A DNA stretch of 64,000 nucleotides from Halomonas sp. LBP4 (GTDB taxonomy: Bacteria; Pseudomonadota; Gammaproteobacteria; Pseudomonadales; Halomonadaceae), in NCBI RefSeq assembly GCF_003202205.1, contig NZ_PDOG01000001.1:738449-802448 (forward strand). Reading direction: 5' to 3'. The notes under the pieces are model-generated. The model saw only the letters and a list, made by a program, of their open reading frames with translations, made no database searches and was not told the origin of the DNA. Each line of letters begins with the position of its first letter. Positions within the stretch are counted from its first letter, which is position 1. Both the position numbers and the translations under genes were made by a program. Of the stretch, positions 1-9,519 are shown piece by piece.

Positions 1-1447
1 CGCCGCTGTCGTCGGCCGCCATGTCGGCGGCCAGGGCGTGCACCAGCACCCCCAACCGGGCGACCGTCTCCAGGGGCAGGCCCTGGGCGAGCAGGCCGCC
101 GAGAATTCCCGAGAGCGCATCGCCCATGCCGCCACTGGCCATCCCCGGGTTGCCGAAGGGACAGACGGCGAGCCCCGCCGGCCCGGCCACCAGGGTGCCG
201 GCGCCCTTGAGCACCACCACCCCGCCGCGGCGGCGCTGTAGCTCGAAAGCCGCCGCCGGCCGGTCGGCCTCGACCGCTGCTGCGCTGATGCCCAGCAGGC
301 GCGCCGCCTCGCCGGGGTGCGGGGTCAGGATCCAGTCATCGCGGCGCTCGCCCGACCAGCGCGTCGCCAGCAGGTTGAGGCCGTCGGCATCCACCACCAG
401 CGGCTTGCCGGCCTGCAGGGCGGCCTGCAGCATGCCCTGTCCCCAGCTGCCCTGCCCCAGCCCGGGGCCGACCACCAGCACGCCAGCCAGCCCGGGCAAG
501 TCCCCGAGGTCGGCCGCGCCGCGCACGCCGTGCACCATCACCTCGGGCCGACGGACCAGGCTCGCCGTGACATGCGCCGGGGCCGTGGCCAGGCTGACCT
601 TGCCGGCCCCCAGCCGGACGCAGGCCTCGGCGGCGAGCAGCGCCGCGCCGCCGAAGCCGGGCGCCCCGCCGAGGATCAGGGCGTGGCCGAAATCGCCCTT
701 GTGGGCGTTGCGCTCCCGCGGCACGAGCCAGGCGCCGATTAGCCCGGCGTCGAGCCGGCGGGCCGCGGGCAGGAGGTCCGCCTGGGCCTCGGCATCGACC
801 CCCAGGGCTCGGAAGTCCAGCTCGCCGACATGGGCCGGCGCCGCCCCGGTATGCAGGCCGAGCTTGTCGCCGATGAAGGTCACCGTCCGGGTCGCCCGCA
901 CCGCGGCACCGAGCACCGCTCCGGTATCGGCATGCAGCCCCGAGGGAATATCGATGGCGAGCACCGGCAACCCGCTCTCGTTGACGGCGGCGATGACGTC
1001 ACGGATGTCACCGCGCACCTCCCCGCCCAGGCCGGTGCCGAGCAGGGCATCGACCACCAGTTCGCCGCGCAGGGTCAGGCCCGGCCGCCAGGGCTCGACG
1101 CCCACGCCGGCGGCGCTCGCCATCTCGGCGGCGCGCCGGGCATCGCCGGCCAGGTCATCCACCGTCTTGAGCAGGATGCGCTGCACCACCAGGCCCTCGG
1201 CGGCGGCCAGGGCCGCCAGCACATGGCCGTCGCCACCGTTGTTGCCGCCGCCGCACAGCACGGTGATTGCGCCGGCCCCGGGCCAGCGCGCCTTGAGGCT
1301 CTGCCAGGCGGCCATGGCCGCCCGCTGCATCAGGGCGAAGCCGTCGACCCCCGCGGCGATGGTGCGCCGGTCGAGCTCACGCACCTGGTCGGCGCGGTAG
1401 AGCGGGCGACCGCGACGCTCCCGATGATCGAACGACTCGATGGACAT
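1..1447 (-). CDS. nnr: Bifunctional NAD(P)H-hydrate repair enzyme (partial, 3' end outside window)
   Basis: Reading leftward from the ATG at 1447, the frame is open to the window edge (about 482 residues). The N-terminal half resembles the YjeF_N epimerase, with a GGGNNGGDG nucleotide-binding motif around residues 60-70. The C-terminal half resembles the ADP-dependent dehydratase: HKGDFGHALILGG, then VVGPGLGQG, DADGLN, TPHPGEAARL and GNPGMASGGMGD. The family repairs damaged NAD(P)H hydrates: one domain interconverts the epimers and the other dehydrates the S form using ADP. A GGGGAGA ribosome site precedes the ATG. It is divergent from queG across about 135 bp; in many gammaproteobacteria nnr and queG are also neighbours. 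Only the extreme C-terminus is missing. Confidence 0.95.
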   Translation of the reverse strand, partial: MSIESFDHRERRGRPLYRADQVRELDRRTIAAGVDGFALMQRAAMAAWQSLKARWPGAGAITVLCGGGNNGGDGHVLAALAAAEGLVVQRILLKTVDDLAGDARRAAEMASAAGVGVEPWRPGLTLRGELVVDALLGTGLGGEVRGDIRDVIAAVNESGLPVLAIDIPSGLHADTGAVLGAAVRATRTVTFIGDKLGLHTGAAPAHVGELDFRALGVDAEAQADLLPAARRLDAGLIGAWLVPRERNAHKGDFGHALILGGAPGFGGAALLAAEACVRLGAGKVSLATAPAHVTASLVRRPEVMVHGVRGAADLGDLPGLAGVLVVGPGLGQGSWGQGMLQAALQAGKPLVVDADGLNLLATRWSGERRDDWILTPHPGEAARLLGISAAAVEADRPAAAFELQRRRGGVVVLKGAGTLVAGPAGLAVCPFGNPGMASGGMGDALSGILGGLLAQGLPLETVARLGVLVHALAADMAADDSG

Positions 1448-1582
1448 CCGGTGTCTCCCCTGAACGTGATGCTTTACCATGGAGTGTAAGTGCTTCACGC
1501 CTCGCGCCAAGTCCCCCGGCAGCAGAATAAGCGCCGGGGCCCGTTCTTGCTCATTCTTTTCACCAATCACGGTTTCCCGATC

Positions 1583-2689
1583 ATGAGTGCCCTGGCGCCG
1601 ATTCCCGACACCCCGCCCGACCTCCAGGCCCTGGCCGACCGGATCAGGACCTGGGGGCGTGAGCTCGGCTTCCAGCAGGTGGGCATCACCGACACCGACC
1701 TGGCCGAGGACGAACAGCGCCTGCAGCGCTGGCTGGCCGCCGGCCACCACGGCGAGATGGGCTTCATGGAAAAGCACGGCAGCAAGCGCACCCGCCCCGC
1801 CGAGCTGGTGCCCGGCACCCTCCGCGTGATCAGCGTGCGCCTGGACTACCTGCCCGCCGAGGTGGAGACCGCCAAGGTGCTCGGCCGGCCGGAGATCGCC
1901 TATGTCTCCCGCTACGCCACGGGGCGCGACTATCACAAGCTGATGCGCAAGCGCCTGGCCAGCCTGGCGCAGCGGATCGAGGCCGAGGTGGGCCCCTTCG
2001 GCTACCGCGCCTTCGTCGACTCCGCCCCGGTGATGGAACGGGCGCTGGCGCGCAAGGCGGGGCTCGGCTGGTTCGGCAAGAACGCCATGCTGCTCAACCC
2101 CAGGGCCGGTTCGCTGTTCTTCCTCGGCGAGCTCTACACCGACCTGCCGCTGCCGGTGGACGAGCCCTTCGAGGGCGACCACTGCGGCAGCTGCAGCGCC
2201 TGTCGCACCGCCTGCCCCACCGGGGCCATCGTCGAGGATCGCGTGGTCGACTCCCGGGCCTGCATCTCGTATCTCACCATCGAGCTGTTCGGCGCCATTC
2301 CCGAGCGCTACCGCGAGGCCATGGGCAACCGGGTGTTCGGCTGCGACGACTGCCAGCTGGTCTGCCCCTTCACCCGCTTCACCCGCGTGACCCGCGAGGC
2401 CGACTTCGCCCCCCGCCATGACCTCGACCGAGCCAGCCTGGTGTCACTGTTCGCCTGGGGCGAGGAGGAGTTCCTCGACAAGACCGCCGGCAGCCCCATC
2501 CGCCGCATCGGCTACGAGCGCTGGCTGCGCAACCTGGCGGTGGGGCTCGGCAACGCGCCCTGGAGCGAGGCGGTGGAAGCCGCCCTGATGGCCCGCCTGC
2601 CCTACCCCTCCGACCTGGTGCGCGAGCACGTGCGCTGGGCGCTGGCCCGCCAGCGGCAGAAGCGCCGGGCGTTGATCGCCAGCACCTGA
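1583..2689 (+). CDS. queG: Epoxyqueuosine reductase QueG
   Basis: This 368-residue protein performs the last step of queuosine synthesis, reducing epoxyqueuosine in tRNA with cobalamin and iron-sulfur clusters. Visible features are DSAPVMERALA (holding the conserved catalytic Asp), the KAGLGWFGKN block, and two 4Fe-4S ferredoxin motifs, CGSCSACRTACPTG and CDDCQLVCPF. Length matches the family (about 370-380). The frame is open 31 codons further upstream, but ATG 1583 gives the normal QueG N-terminus. It is transcribed away from nnr and converges with orn, separated by a 99-bp palindromic repeat. Confidence 0.95.
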   Translation: MSALAPIPDTPPDLQALADRIRTWGRELGFQQVGITDTDLAEDEQRLQRWLAAGHHGEMGFMEKHGSKRTRPAELVPGTLRVISVRLDYLPAEVETAKVLGRPEIAYVSRYATGRDYHKLMRKRLASLAQRIEAEVGPFGYRAFVDSAPVMERALARKAGLGWFGKNAMLLNPRAGSLFFLGELYTDLPLPVDEPFEGDHCGSCSACRTACPTGAIVEDRVVDSRACISYLTIELFGAIPERYREAMGNRVFGCDDCQLVCPFTRFTRVTREADFAPRHDLDRASLVSLFAWGEEEFLDKTAGSPIRRIGYERWLRNLAVGLGNAPWSEAVEAALMARLPYPSDLVREHVRWALARQRQKRRALIAST

Positions 2690-2715
2690 GCATAGCGCCT
2701 GGAAACGCGGCTTTA

Positions 2716-2814
2716 CCGGCGACAGGTCTCCGAGGAGGCGCTGTAGACCCCTCCATGGGCGCTACATTTGCCATCCATGGCAAATGACCTCCTCTCCGAC
2801 CTGTCCCCGGCGCC
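2716..2814 (+). repeat. 99-bp palindromic intergenic element, copy A
   Basis: The element starts CCGGCGACAGG and ends CCTGTCCCCGGCGCC, which pair as terminal inverted repeats. Inside, GAGGAGG pairs with CCTCCTC, and a central hairpin has arms ATTTGCC and GGCAAAT. The motif GGCGCTGTRGACCCCTCC lies between. It sits between the convergent 3' ends of queG and orn. The same element recurs at 7566, 13870 and 22628 with identical length. Confidence 0.9.
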
Positions 2815-2879
2815 GCTCACACGCTGCCCGTTGCCTGCCAGGCGCTTGTAGCTCGCCGCTTGGTGCTGGCCCGAAGGGC

Positions 2880-3473
2880 CTACTCCTCCTCGTCGCGCTC
2901 CGTGCCCGGCAGACGCAGGAAAGTAGTGCGGTAGTGCGCCAGCTCGGCGATCGACTCGCGGATGTCGTCCAGCGCCAGGTGCGCGTTGCGCTTGCTGAAG
3001 CCCGCCAGGGCACCCGGGTTCCAGCGCTTGGCCAGTTCCTTCAGCGTCGAGACGTCCAGGTTGCGGTAGTGGAAGAACGCCAGCAGTTCGGGCATCTCGC
3101 GCTCCAGGAAGCGACGATCCTGGTGCACGCTGTTGCCGCACATCGGCGAGGTGCCTGGCTCGACGTGCTCGCGCAGGAACTCGAGGGTGCGGCGCTCGGC
3201 CTCGGCGGTGTCGGTCGTGCTCTCCTTGACCCGCTCGGCCAGGCCCGACTCGCCATGGGTCTTCTGGTTCCAGTCGTCCATGGCATCGAGCAGGCCAGCG
3301 GGCTGGTGCACGGCGATCACCGGCCCCTCGGCCACCAGGTTGAGGTCGTTGTCGGTGACCAGGGTGGCGATCTCGATGATGCGCTCGCGGTTCGGGTCGA
3401 GGCCGGTCATCTCCAGGTCGATCCACACCAGGCGCTGCTTGCGCGGGTCACGCTTTTCGCTCGTCTCGGACAT
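2880..3473 (-). CDS. orn: Oligoribonuclease
   Basis: A 3'-to-5' exonuclease of the DEDDh family, 197 residues, which degrades very short RNAs and pGpG. Catalytic residues can be read in order: D19 and E21 ([11 protein letters not shown]), D119 ([11 protein letters not shown]), H165 and D170 ([12 protein letters not shown]). Length is near the E. coli enzyme (181) with a short acidic tail. It is divergent from rsgA, as in Pseudomonas and Escherichia. Its pGpG-degrading role is relevant to the diguanylate cyclase at 34363. Confidence 0.97.
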   Translation of the reverse strand: MSETSEKRDPRKQRLVWIDLEMTGLDPNRERIIEIATLVTDNDLNLVAEGPVIAVHQPAGLLDAMDDWNQKTHGESGLAERVKESTTDTAEAERRTLEFLREHVEPGTSPMCGNSVHQDRRFLEREMPELLAFFHYRNLDVSTLKELAKRWNPGALAGFSKRNAHLALDDIRESIAELAHYRTTFLRLPGTERDEEE

Positions 3474-3535
3474 GCGGGGGGTTCCTTGCTGGGCGGCGCT
3501 GCGGCATGGTTGACGACAGCGGGCACCCTGGGTGA

Positions 3536-3555
3536 GTACAATACCGTCATTGTAC
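3536..3555. promoter_or_regulatory. Perfect inverted repeat in the orn/rsgA divergent region
   Basis: GTACAAT, a 6-nt spacer, then ATTGTAC. Each arm contains TACAAT, a close match to the -10 hexamer, one on each strand and pointing outward to rsgA and orn. This could be a symmetric bidirectional promoter or a dimeric regulator site. The -35 regions at the expected distance are poor, so the promoter reading is tentative. Confidence 0.4.
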
Positions 3556-3571
3556 CGAGCTTCGGGCCCCC

Positions 3572-4591
3572 ATGAGCAAACGCAAGTTGAGCCGCCAGCA
3601 GCGCTGGCGCATCGAGAAGATCCAGGCCGAGCGCGCCCGGCGCGCCGAGCAGCTCGACGCCCGGGACGTCGACAGGCTGGCCGCCGGTGAATATGGCCCC
3701 GAGCAGCGGGGCCGGGTGATCGCCCACTTCGGCCGCACCCTGGACGTCGCTCCCGAAGGTGGTGGCGATGCCGTGCGCTGCCATCTGCGCGCCAACCTCG
3801 AGGGGCTGGTCACCGGCGACCGGGTGATCTGGCGCGCCGCCCGGGACGGCAGCGGTGTGGTGGTGGCGAGGGCCGAACGCGACAACGTGCTCGAACGCCC
3901 CGACGCCCGCGGCCAGCTCAAGCCGGTGGCGGCCAACATCGACCAGATCCTGATCGTCTTCGCCGTGGAACCGGCGCCCCATGCCAACCTGATCGACCGC
4001 TACCTGGTGGCCGGCGAGGCCACCGGCATCGCCCCGGTGCTGGTGCTCAACAAGATCGACCTGCTGCCGGAGGACGGTGGCGAGCTGCGCGAGCTGCTCG
4101 GCCGTTACGAGGCGCTGGGCTACCCGGTGGTGACCACCACCACGGCGCGCGAGGGTGGCCTGGCGGCCCTGCTCGCCCGGCTGGCCGGTCGCACCTCGGT
4201 GTTCGTCGGCCAGAGCGGGGTGGGCAAGTCCTCGCTGATCGATCGTCTGCTGCCGGATGAGGAACTTCGCATCGGCACACTGTCGAAGGACTCGCGCAAG
4301 GGCACCCACACCACCACCACGGCGCGCCTCTACCGGCTGCCCGCCTCCGCTGGTGGCGAACTGATCGACTCGCCGGGGATCCGCGAGTTCGGCCTGGTCC
4401 ACCTGGACGAACAGCAGGTCGCCGAGGGCTTCATCGAGTTCCACGACCATCTGGGTCGCTGCCGTTTCCGCGATTGCCGCCACCGCCATGAGCCGGGTTG
4501 TGCCCTGCTGGCGGCCGTGGAGCGCGGCGAGATCCACCCCGAACGCTTTGCCAGCTATCGACGCATCGTCGACACTCTCGACGAGAGCTGA
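3572..4591 (+). CDS. rsgA: Small ribosomal subunit biogenesis GTPase RsgA
   Basis: A circularly permuted GTPase of 339 residues that acts in late 30S maturation and checks subunits before release. The order is OB fold, then NKID (G4, near residue 160), the P-loop GQSGVGKSS (near 213), DSPG (G3, near 267), and a C-terminal zinc knuckle [14 protein letters not shown]. The permuted order (G4 before G1) is diagnostic. It is divergent from orn and followed by the rhodanese gene after 57 bp, the same orn-rsgA-rhodanese-psd order as in Pseudomonas but without the mot genes. Confidence 0.97.
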   Translation: MSKRKLSRQQRWRIEKIQAERARRAEQLDARDVDRLAAGEYGPEQRGRVIAHFGRTLDVAPEGGGDAVRCHLRANLEGLVTGDRVIWRAARDGSGVVVARAERDNVLERPDARGQLKPVAANIDQILIVFAVEPAPHANLIDRYLVAGEATGIAPVLVLNKIDLLPEDGGELRELLGRYEALGYPVVTTTTAREGGLAALLARLAGRTSVFVGQSGVGKSSLIDRLLPDEELRIGTLSKDSRKGTHTTTTARLYRLPASAGGELIDSPGIREFGLVHLDEQQVAEGFIEFHDHLGRCRFRDCRHRHEPGCALLAAVERGEIHPERFASYRRIVDTLDES

Positions 4592-4648
4592 GACAAGAAC
4601 GTCAACGTCGACGCCCCCGATTCGGGCCTGAGGTTAGGAGAGAGTGCC

Positions 4649-5479
4649 ATGAGTTCAGAAGACAACCTGTTGCCGCTGATCGTCGAGCCCGAGCGGCTCG
4701 CCGAGCACCTGGACGAGCCGTCGCTGCTGATCATCGACGTGCCGCTCAAGGCCGAGAGCTATGGCCAGGGCCATGTGCCCGGCGCCGTCTTCCTGGATCA
4801 TCGCCTGCTGCTGAGCGGCGAGGGGGAGGTGCCCTGCAAGGTGCCCTCCACCGAGGCGCTCTCGCGGCTGTTCTCCTCGCTCGGCCTGACCCGCGACACC
4901 CATGTGGTCGCCTACGACGACGAGGGCGGCGGCTGGGCCGGTCGCCTGCTCTGGACCCTGGAGCTGATCGGCCACACCCGCTACTCCTACCTCAATGGCG
5001 GCATCCACGCCTGGCGGGAGGCCGGGCTGCCGGTCTCCACCGAGCCCCACGCCCCCGCGCCCAGCGACTACGAGGCCGAGATCCTGCATCCCGAGGTGGC
5101 CATCGATCGCCTCGAGATCATGGAGCGCCTGGGCGAGAAGGGCTTCGCCGTCTGGGACGCCCGCTCACGGGCCGAGTACGACGGCGAGAAGGGCAACAAC
5201 AAGCACCTCGGCCATATCCCCGGCGCGGTCAACATGGAGTGGACCGAGGCCATGGACCGTGAGCGCGCCCTGCGCATCCGCGACTATGCCGAGCTGATCA
5301 CCGAGCTCGAGGCCCTGGGCCTGACCCCGGACATGGAGGTGGTCACCCACTGCCAGAGTCACCACCGCAGCGGCTTCACCTGGCTGGTGGGCAAGGCACT
5401 GGGCTTCGAGAAGATCCGTGGCTATGCCGGCTCCTGGAAGGAGTGGGGCAACCGCGACGATACGCCGATCGAGAAATAG
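4649..5479 (+). CDS. rhdA: Thiosulfate sulfurtransferase (rhodanese, RhdA type)
   Basis: A two-domain rhodanese of 276 residues. The N-terminal domain (about 10-130) is inactive-like; the C-terminal domain carries the active loop CQSHHRSG with catalytic C235. This differs by one residue from the CQTHHRSG loop I recall for Azotobacter/Pseudomonas RhdA. The enzyme transfers sulfane sulfur from thiosulfate to thiophilic acceptors. A TTAGGAGAGA ribosome site precedes the ATG. Position upstream of psd matches P. aeruginosa rhdA-psd, which supports the subfamily call. Confidence 0.9.
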   Translation: MSSEDNLLPLIVEPERLAEHLDEPSLLIIDVPLKAESYGQGHVPGAVFLDHRLLLSGEGEVPCKVPSTEALSRLFSSLGLTRDTHVVAYDDEGGGWAGRLLWTLELIGHTRYSYLNGGIHAWREAGLPVSTEPHAPAPSDYEAEILHPEVAIDRLEIMERLGEKGFAVWDARSRAEYDGEKGNNKHLGHIPGAVNMEWTEAMDRERALRIRDYAELITELEALGLTPDMEVVTHCQSHHRSGFTWLVGKALGFEKIRGYAGSWKEWGNRDDTPIEK

Positions 5480-5685
5480 GCCCGAAGAAGAGGAGGCACC
5501 ATGCGGCCTGCCGATGGGGAGGCGTATTCACCAGCGCCGGTGTAGCCCTCGGCGCCGGGATCAAGCCGGCCATCGGTGCCTACGGAAGCGGCCTCGTCCC
5601 TGCGCCGCTGTCTGGCCATCAACCAACCATGGGGTGAACCTGCAAGCTCACCCCGGTCCGAATTCAGTTCAAGAGAATCCCCGTC

Positions 5686-6531
5686 TTGTCACTTGCCAAG
5701 CTCTTCGCCCTGATCCAGTACCCCCTGCCCCACCACCTGCTCTCGCGGCTGGTGGGCCGGTTCGCCGAATGCCGCCTGCCGTGGCTGAAGAACGTCCTGG
5801 TCCGCGCCTTCATCAAGCAGTTCAAGGTCGACATGACCGAGGCCGCCGAGCCCGACCCGACCGCCTATGCCACCTTCAACGACTTCTTCACCCGCGAGCT
5901 CAAGCCGGAGGCCCGCCCCCTCGGCGAGGGCGTGGTCAGCCCCGCCGACGGCACCCTCTCGCAGTTCGGCGCCATCGAGGCCGGCCAGCTGTTCCAGGCC
6001 AAGGGGCACCGCTTCTCGGCCATGGAGCTCTTCGGCGGCGACGGCGAAGCGGCCAGGCGCTACCTGGGCGGCAGCTTCGCCACCGTCTATCTCTCGCCGA
6101 GCGACTACCACCGGGTGCACATGCCACTGGCCGGCTCCCTGACCGAGATGGTCTATGTGCCGGGCCGGCTGTTCTCGGTGAACGCCGCCACCACCGAGCA
6201 CGTGCCCAACCTCTTCGCCCGCAACGAGCGCCTGGTGTGCCACTTCGACACCGAGTATGGGCCCATGGCGGTGGTATTGGTCGGCGCGATGATCGTCGCC
6301 GCCATCGAGACGGTATGGGCCGGCCAGATCACACCGCTCTCCGGCGAGGTGCGGCGCATCCGCTTCGACACCCCGGTACGGCTCGCGAGGGGCGAGGAGA
6401 TGGGCCGCTTCAAGCTCGGCTCCACCGTGGTGATGGGCTTCGCCGAATCGGCAAGCTTCGCCGATCTCGACCCCGGCGCCAAGGTGCGGATGGGTCAGTC
6501 GCTCGGTAGTCTTCCCCCCTGCGAGGGCTAG
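5686..6531 (+). CDS. psd: Phosphatidylserine decarboxylase proenzyme
   Basis: This membrane-associated enzyme makes phosphatidylethanolamine; it self-cleaves to form a pyruvoyl group. The cleavage motif LGST lies at residues 244-247, so S246 becomes the pyruvoyl residue. SPADG and YHRVHMP carry the Asp and His expected for self-cleavage. The start is TTG 5686: the protein then aligns with family N-termini, and the next ATG would delete about 50 residues. Length is 281. Its TAG stop overlaps the stop of the convergent epmA in a shared CTAG at 6528-6531. Confidence 0.95.
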   Translation: MSLAKLFALIQYPLPHHLLSRLVGRFAECRLPWLKNVLVRAFIKQFKVDMTEAAEPDPTAYATFNDFFTRELKPEARPLGEGVVSPADGTLSQFGAIEAGQLFQAKGHRFSAMELFGGDGEAARRYLGGSFATVYLSPSDYHRVHMPLAGSLTEMVYVPGRLFSVNAATTEHVPNLFARNERLVCHFDTEYGPMAVVLVGAMIVAAIETVWAGQITPLSGEVRRIRFDTPVRLARGEEMGRFKLGSTVVMGFAESASFADLDPGAKVRMGQSLGSLPPCEG

Positions 6532-7502
6532 CAACGCGGCGTGGCGAAGGCCATAACTTCCGCCACGTCTGCCCTGCCCAGGGCCAGCTGGACCAGCCGG
6601 TCGATGCCCAGGGCCACCCCGCTGCCGGCCGGCATGCCGTGCGCAAGCGCCGTCAGCAGCCGCTCGTCGACATCCACCTCGGGCAGGCCCAGCCGACGGC
6701 GGGCGGCGTTGTCCTCGGCGAAGCGGGCGCGCTGCTCCCCGGCATCGGTGAGCTCGTCGTAACCGTTGGCGAGTTCCAGCCCCGCCAGGTAGACCTCGAA
6801 GCGCGACGCCACCCAGGCGCCATCCTCGGGGTCGCGATGGCGCCGGGCCAAGGCCGCCTGGCTTGCCGGGTAGTCCACCACCACGTCCAGCCCGCCCCGG
6901 CCGAGGGTCGGCTCGATCGTCAGGCTCATCAGCAGGTCCAGGCAGTCGTCGCGGGAGGCATCGCTCATCTCGAGTCCGCCCGCGTCGCCGGCCAGCCGCT
7001 GCAGTTCGGCAAGCGGAGCCGTGAACGGGTCGCGCCCCAGCGCCTCGCGGAACAGCTCGCGGTAGCGGCGCCGCCGCAACGGGCCCGGATCTCGCCCCAG
7101 CACGGCACGGATCAGCTCGGCGGTCTCCTCGATCAGCTCATCGAGGGCGAACCCCGGCCGATACCACTCCAGCATGGTGAATTCGACGTTGTGGCGCCGC
7201 CCCACCTCGCCGTCGCGGAAACTGCGCGCCAGCTGGAAGATGGGGCCGCTGCCGGCGGCCAGCAGCCGCTTCATGTGGAACTCCGGCGAGGTCTGCAGCC
7301 AGAGCCGCTCACGGCCGGCCGGCGTCGTGGCCTCGGTGCACAGCGAGGCCAGGTGCACGTCGGTGCTGCCGCCGTGCCCCAGCACCGGGGTCTCCACCTC
7401 GAGCACCCCGCGGCCGGCGAAGAAGGCCCGCACCTCGGCGAGCAACCGCGCCCGCTCGCGCAGGGTCTCGAGGGTGGCAGTGGGCTGCCAGTCGCTTGCC
7501 AT
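6528..7502 (-). CDS. epmA: EF-P--(R)-beta-lysine ligase EpmA
   Basis: A class II lysyl-tRNA synthetase paralogue lacking the anticodon-binding domain (324 residues). Class II motifs are visible: [25 protein letters not shown] (motif 2 region) and [15 protein letters not shown] (motif 3) near the C-terminus. It ligates (R)-beta-lysine to Lys34 of EF-P. efp lies immediately upstream on the same strand and epmB (lysine 2,3-aminomutase) is divergent from efp, so three members of the pathway lie within 3 kb. Confidence 0.96.
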   Translation of the reverse strand: MASDWQPTATLETLRERARLLAEVRAFFAGRGVLEVETPVLGHGGSTDVHLASLCTEATTPAGRERLWLQTSPEFHMKRLLAAGSGPIFQLARSFRDGEVGRRHNVEFTMLEWYRPGFALDELIEETAELIRAVLGRDPGPLRRRRYRELFREALGRDPFTAPLAELQRLAGDAGGLEMSDASRDDCLDLLMSLTIEPTLGRGGLDVVVDYPASQAALARRHRDPEDGAWVASRFEVYLAGLELANGYDELTDAGEQRARFAEDNAARRRLGLPEVDVDERLLTALAHGMPAGSGVALGIDRLVQLALGRADVAEVMAFATPRC

Positions 7503-7565
7503 AGCACCATCCTCTACCTACGCGAAGGCCACGCCGAAGCGTGGCCTTCAGGAGCCGCGCCTTGC

Positions 7566-7664
7566 CCGGCGACAGGCCGTCGCGGAGGCGCTGTGAACCC
7601 TTGCCTGGGCGCTACCTTTGTCATTCCTGACAAATGACCTCCGCTTCGCCCTGTCCCCGGCGCC
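7566..7664 (+). repeat. 99-bp palindromic intergenic element, copy B
   Basis: Same boundaries as copy A (CCGGCGACAGG to CCTGTCCCCGGCGCC). The central hairpin arms are TTTGTCA and TGACAAA, different from copy A but still complementary. The outer stem is GCGGAGG with CCTCCGC. It lies just past the 3' end of efp, between efp and epmA. Confidence 0.9.
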
Positions 7665-7696
7665 GCTCGTAGCTCCTAGCTCTTAGCTCAATACAA

Positions 7697-8263
7697 TCAG
7701 GCGCGAGAGACGTACTCGCCGGAGCGCGTATCGACCTTCAGCACCTCGCCCTGGTTGATGAACAGCGGCACGCGGACCACGGCACCGGAGGAGAGGGTCG
7801 CCGGCTTGGAGCCGCCCTGGGCGGTGTCGCCCTTGAGGCCCGGGTCGGTCTCGACCACCTCCAGCTCGATGAAATTGGGCGGGCTGACGGCGATGGCGTT
7901 ATCGTTCCACAGGGTCACGGTGTAGGGCACCTGCTCCTTGAGCCACTTCTCGGTGTCGCCCAGGGCCTTCTTCTCCACGGCGTACTGCTCGAAGGAGCCG
8001 TCGGTCTTCATGAAGTGCCACATGTCGCCGTCGGTATAGAGGTACTCCATCTCCAGCTCGAGGACATCGGCGCCTTCGAGGGATTCGCCGGACTTGAAGG
8101 TCCGCTCCCAAACGCGGCCGGTGATCAGGTTGCGCAGCTTGACGCGATTGAACGCCTGTCCCTTGCCGGGCTTGACGAATTCGTTCTCGACGATGGTGCA
8201 GGGATCGCCGTCCAGCATCACCTTCAGACCGCCCTTGAATTCGTTGGTAGAATAGTTCGCCAT
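7697..8263 (-). CDS. efp: Elongation factor P
   Basis: EF-P relieves ribosome stalling at polyproline stretches. The protein has 188 residues, the standard length. K34 in PGKGQA is the residue that EpmA modifies. The three beta-barrel domains are intact, ending in the family-typical [14 protein letters not shown]. It is followed on the same strand by a palindromic repeat and epmA, and is divergent from epmB across about 110 bp. Presence of EpmA and EpmB argues for beta-lysylation rather than rhamnosylation or an unmodified form. Confidence 0.98.
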   Translation of the reverse strand: MANYSTNEFKGGLKVMLDGDPCTIVENEFVKPGKGQAFNRVKLRNLITGRVWERTFKSGESLEGADVLELEMEYLYTDGDMWHFMKTDGSFEQYAVEKKALGDTEKWLKEQVPYTVTLWNDNAIAVSPPNFIELEVVETDPGLKGDTAQGGSKPATLSSGAVVRVPLFINQGEVLKVDTRSGEYVSRA

Positions 8264-8371
8264 GATCTCTCACCCATATTCGGGCGCGCCGCCGGCCAGT
8301 GCCGGTGGCGCACCCAAGCAAACGAAGTTCGACGAGGGCTCGCCCCTCGCCCGCATTGACTGGTGTGCCGC

Positions 8372-9409
8372 ATGATAACCCGAAGCCCCGCCCTTTTGCA
8401 GCGTCCCGACCGGGAGGCCCGGCCGCTGGCCCTCGCCGCCCCCTGGCAGACCCAGCTGTCCCGGGCGATCCGCGACCCGCACGAGCTGTGCCGGCGCCTC
8501 GGCCTGGATGACGCCTGGCTGCCGGGCGCCGAGGCCGGGCACGGCCTCTTCGAGGTGCGGGTGCCGGAGGCCTATCTCGCACGCATCCGCCCCGGCGATC
8601 CCCACGACCCGCTGCTGCGCCAGGTGCTGCCGCTGGCTGCCGAGGCTGCCTCGGCCAGCGGCTTCGTCGACGATCCGCTGGCCGAAGCCGACCACGCGCC
8701 GGCGCCGGGGCTGATCCACAAGTACCGGGGACGCGTGCTGCTGATCGCCAGCCCCGCCTGTGCGGTGAACTGCCGCTACTGCTTCCGCCGTCACTTCCCC
8801 TATGAGGACAATTCGCCCTCCCGGGCCCAGTGGCAGCAGTCGCTGGGCTATCTGCGCGAGGACGCCTCGATACGGGAAGCGATCCTTTCCGGCGGCGACC
8901 CCCTGGCCGCCAGCGACCGCCGGCTCGCCTGGCTGGTGGAGCGGCTCGAGGCCATCCCCCACCTGAAGCGGTTGCGCATTCACACCCGGCTGCCGGTGGT
9001 GATCCCCGACCGCATCGACGGCGCCCTGCTCGACTGGCTCGCGGCCACCCGATTGCAGAGGGTGATGGTGCTGCATATCAATCACCCCGGCGAGATCGAC
9101 GACGCCGTGGTCGCTGCCTGTGAACGACTGAAGCAGATCGGCGTGACTCTGCTCAACCAGAGCGTGCTGCTGCGCGGCGTCAACGACGACGTCGGCACCC
9201 TGGCCGCGCTCTCCGAGCGGCTGTTCGAGGCGGGGGTGCTGCCCTACTACCTGCATGTGCTCGACCCGGTGGCCGGTGCCGCCCATTTCGACGTGCCGGA
9301 TAACGAGGCCCGCGAGCTGGTCGCGGGCCTGAGAGAGATGCTGCCGGGTTTCCTGATGCCGCGGCTGGTGCGGGAGATCCCCGGTGAGGCCAGCAAGACG
9401 CCCTTATAA
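8372..9409 (+). CDS. epmB: EF-P beta-lysylation protein EpmB (lysine 2,3-aminomutase)
   Basis: A radical-SAM, PLP-dependent aminomutase of 345 residues that converts (S)-alpha-lysine to (R)-beta-lysine for EF-P. The cluster motif is CAVNCRYC, followed by FRRHFPYEDN. SGGDPL, RIHTRLPVVIP, HINHPGEIDD and LLNQSVLLRGVND are typical of the family. A GTG at 8363 is an alternative start three codons upstream; neither has a strong ribosome site. The TAA stop forms the first unit of a heptanucleotide array. Confidence 0.95.
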   Translation: MITRSPALLQRPDREARPLALAAPWQTQLSRAIRDPHELCRRLGLDDAWLPGAEAGHGLFEVRVPEAYLARIRPGDPHDPLLRQVLPLAAEAASASGFVDDPLAEADHAPAPGLIHKYRGRVLLIASPACAVNCRYCFRRHFPYEDNSPSRAQWQQSLGYLREDASIREAILSGGDPLAASDRRLAWLVERLEAIPHLKRLRIHTRLPVVIPDRIDGALLDWLAATRLQRVMVLHINHPGEIDDAVVAACERLKQIGVTLLNQSVLLRGVNDDVGTLAALSERLFEAGVLPYYLHVLDPVAGAAHFDVPDNEARELVAGLREMLPGFLMPRLVREIPGEASKTPL

Positions 9410-9505
9410 GCTGTAAGCCTTAAGCCGTAAGCTATAAGTTAACCCCCCAAGGCATGACACCTTGGGGGTTTCTTATGGCTTAAAGCTTTCAGCTTATGGC
9501 TGCCG
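9407..9505 (+). repeat. Heptanucleotide array element H1 (TAAGCNN)
   Basis: Five in-phase units begin at 9407, 9414, 9421, 9428 and 9435 (TAAGCTG, TAAGCCT, TAAGCCG, TAAGCTA, TAAG). The first unit is the epmB TAA stop codon. After a hairpin and TTTCTTAT comes an inverse arm (9472-9503) reading TAAGC-type heptads on the other strand. It separates convergent epmB and leuA. Confidence 0.85.
9441..9471. terminator. Bidirectional terminator between epmB and leuA
   Basis: AACCCCC-CAAGG pairs with CCTTGGGGGTT around a short loop, followed by TTTCTT on the + strand. The A-rich left side can act for leuA on the - strand. It sits inside heptad element H1. Confidence 0.8.
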
Positions 9506-9519
9506 ACCGGCGAAGCCAG

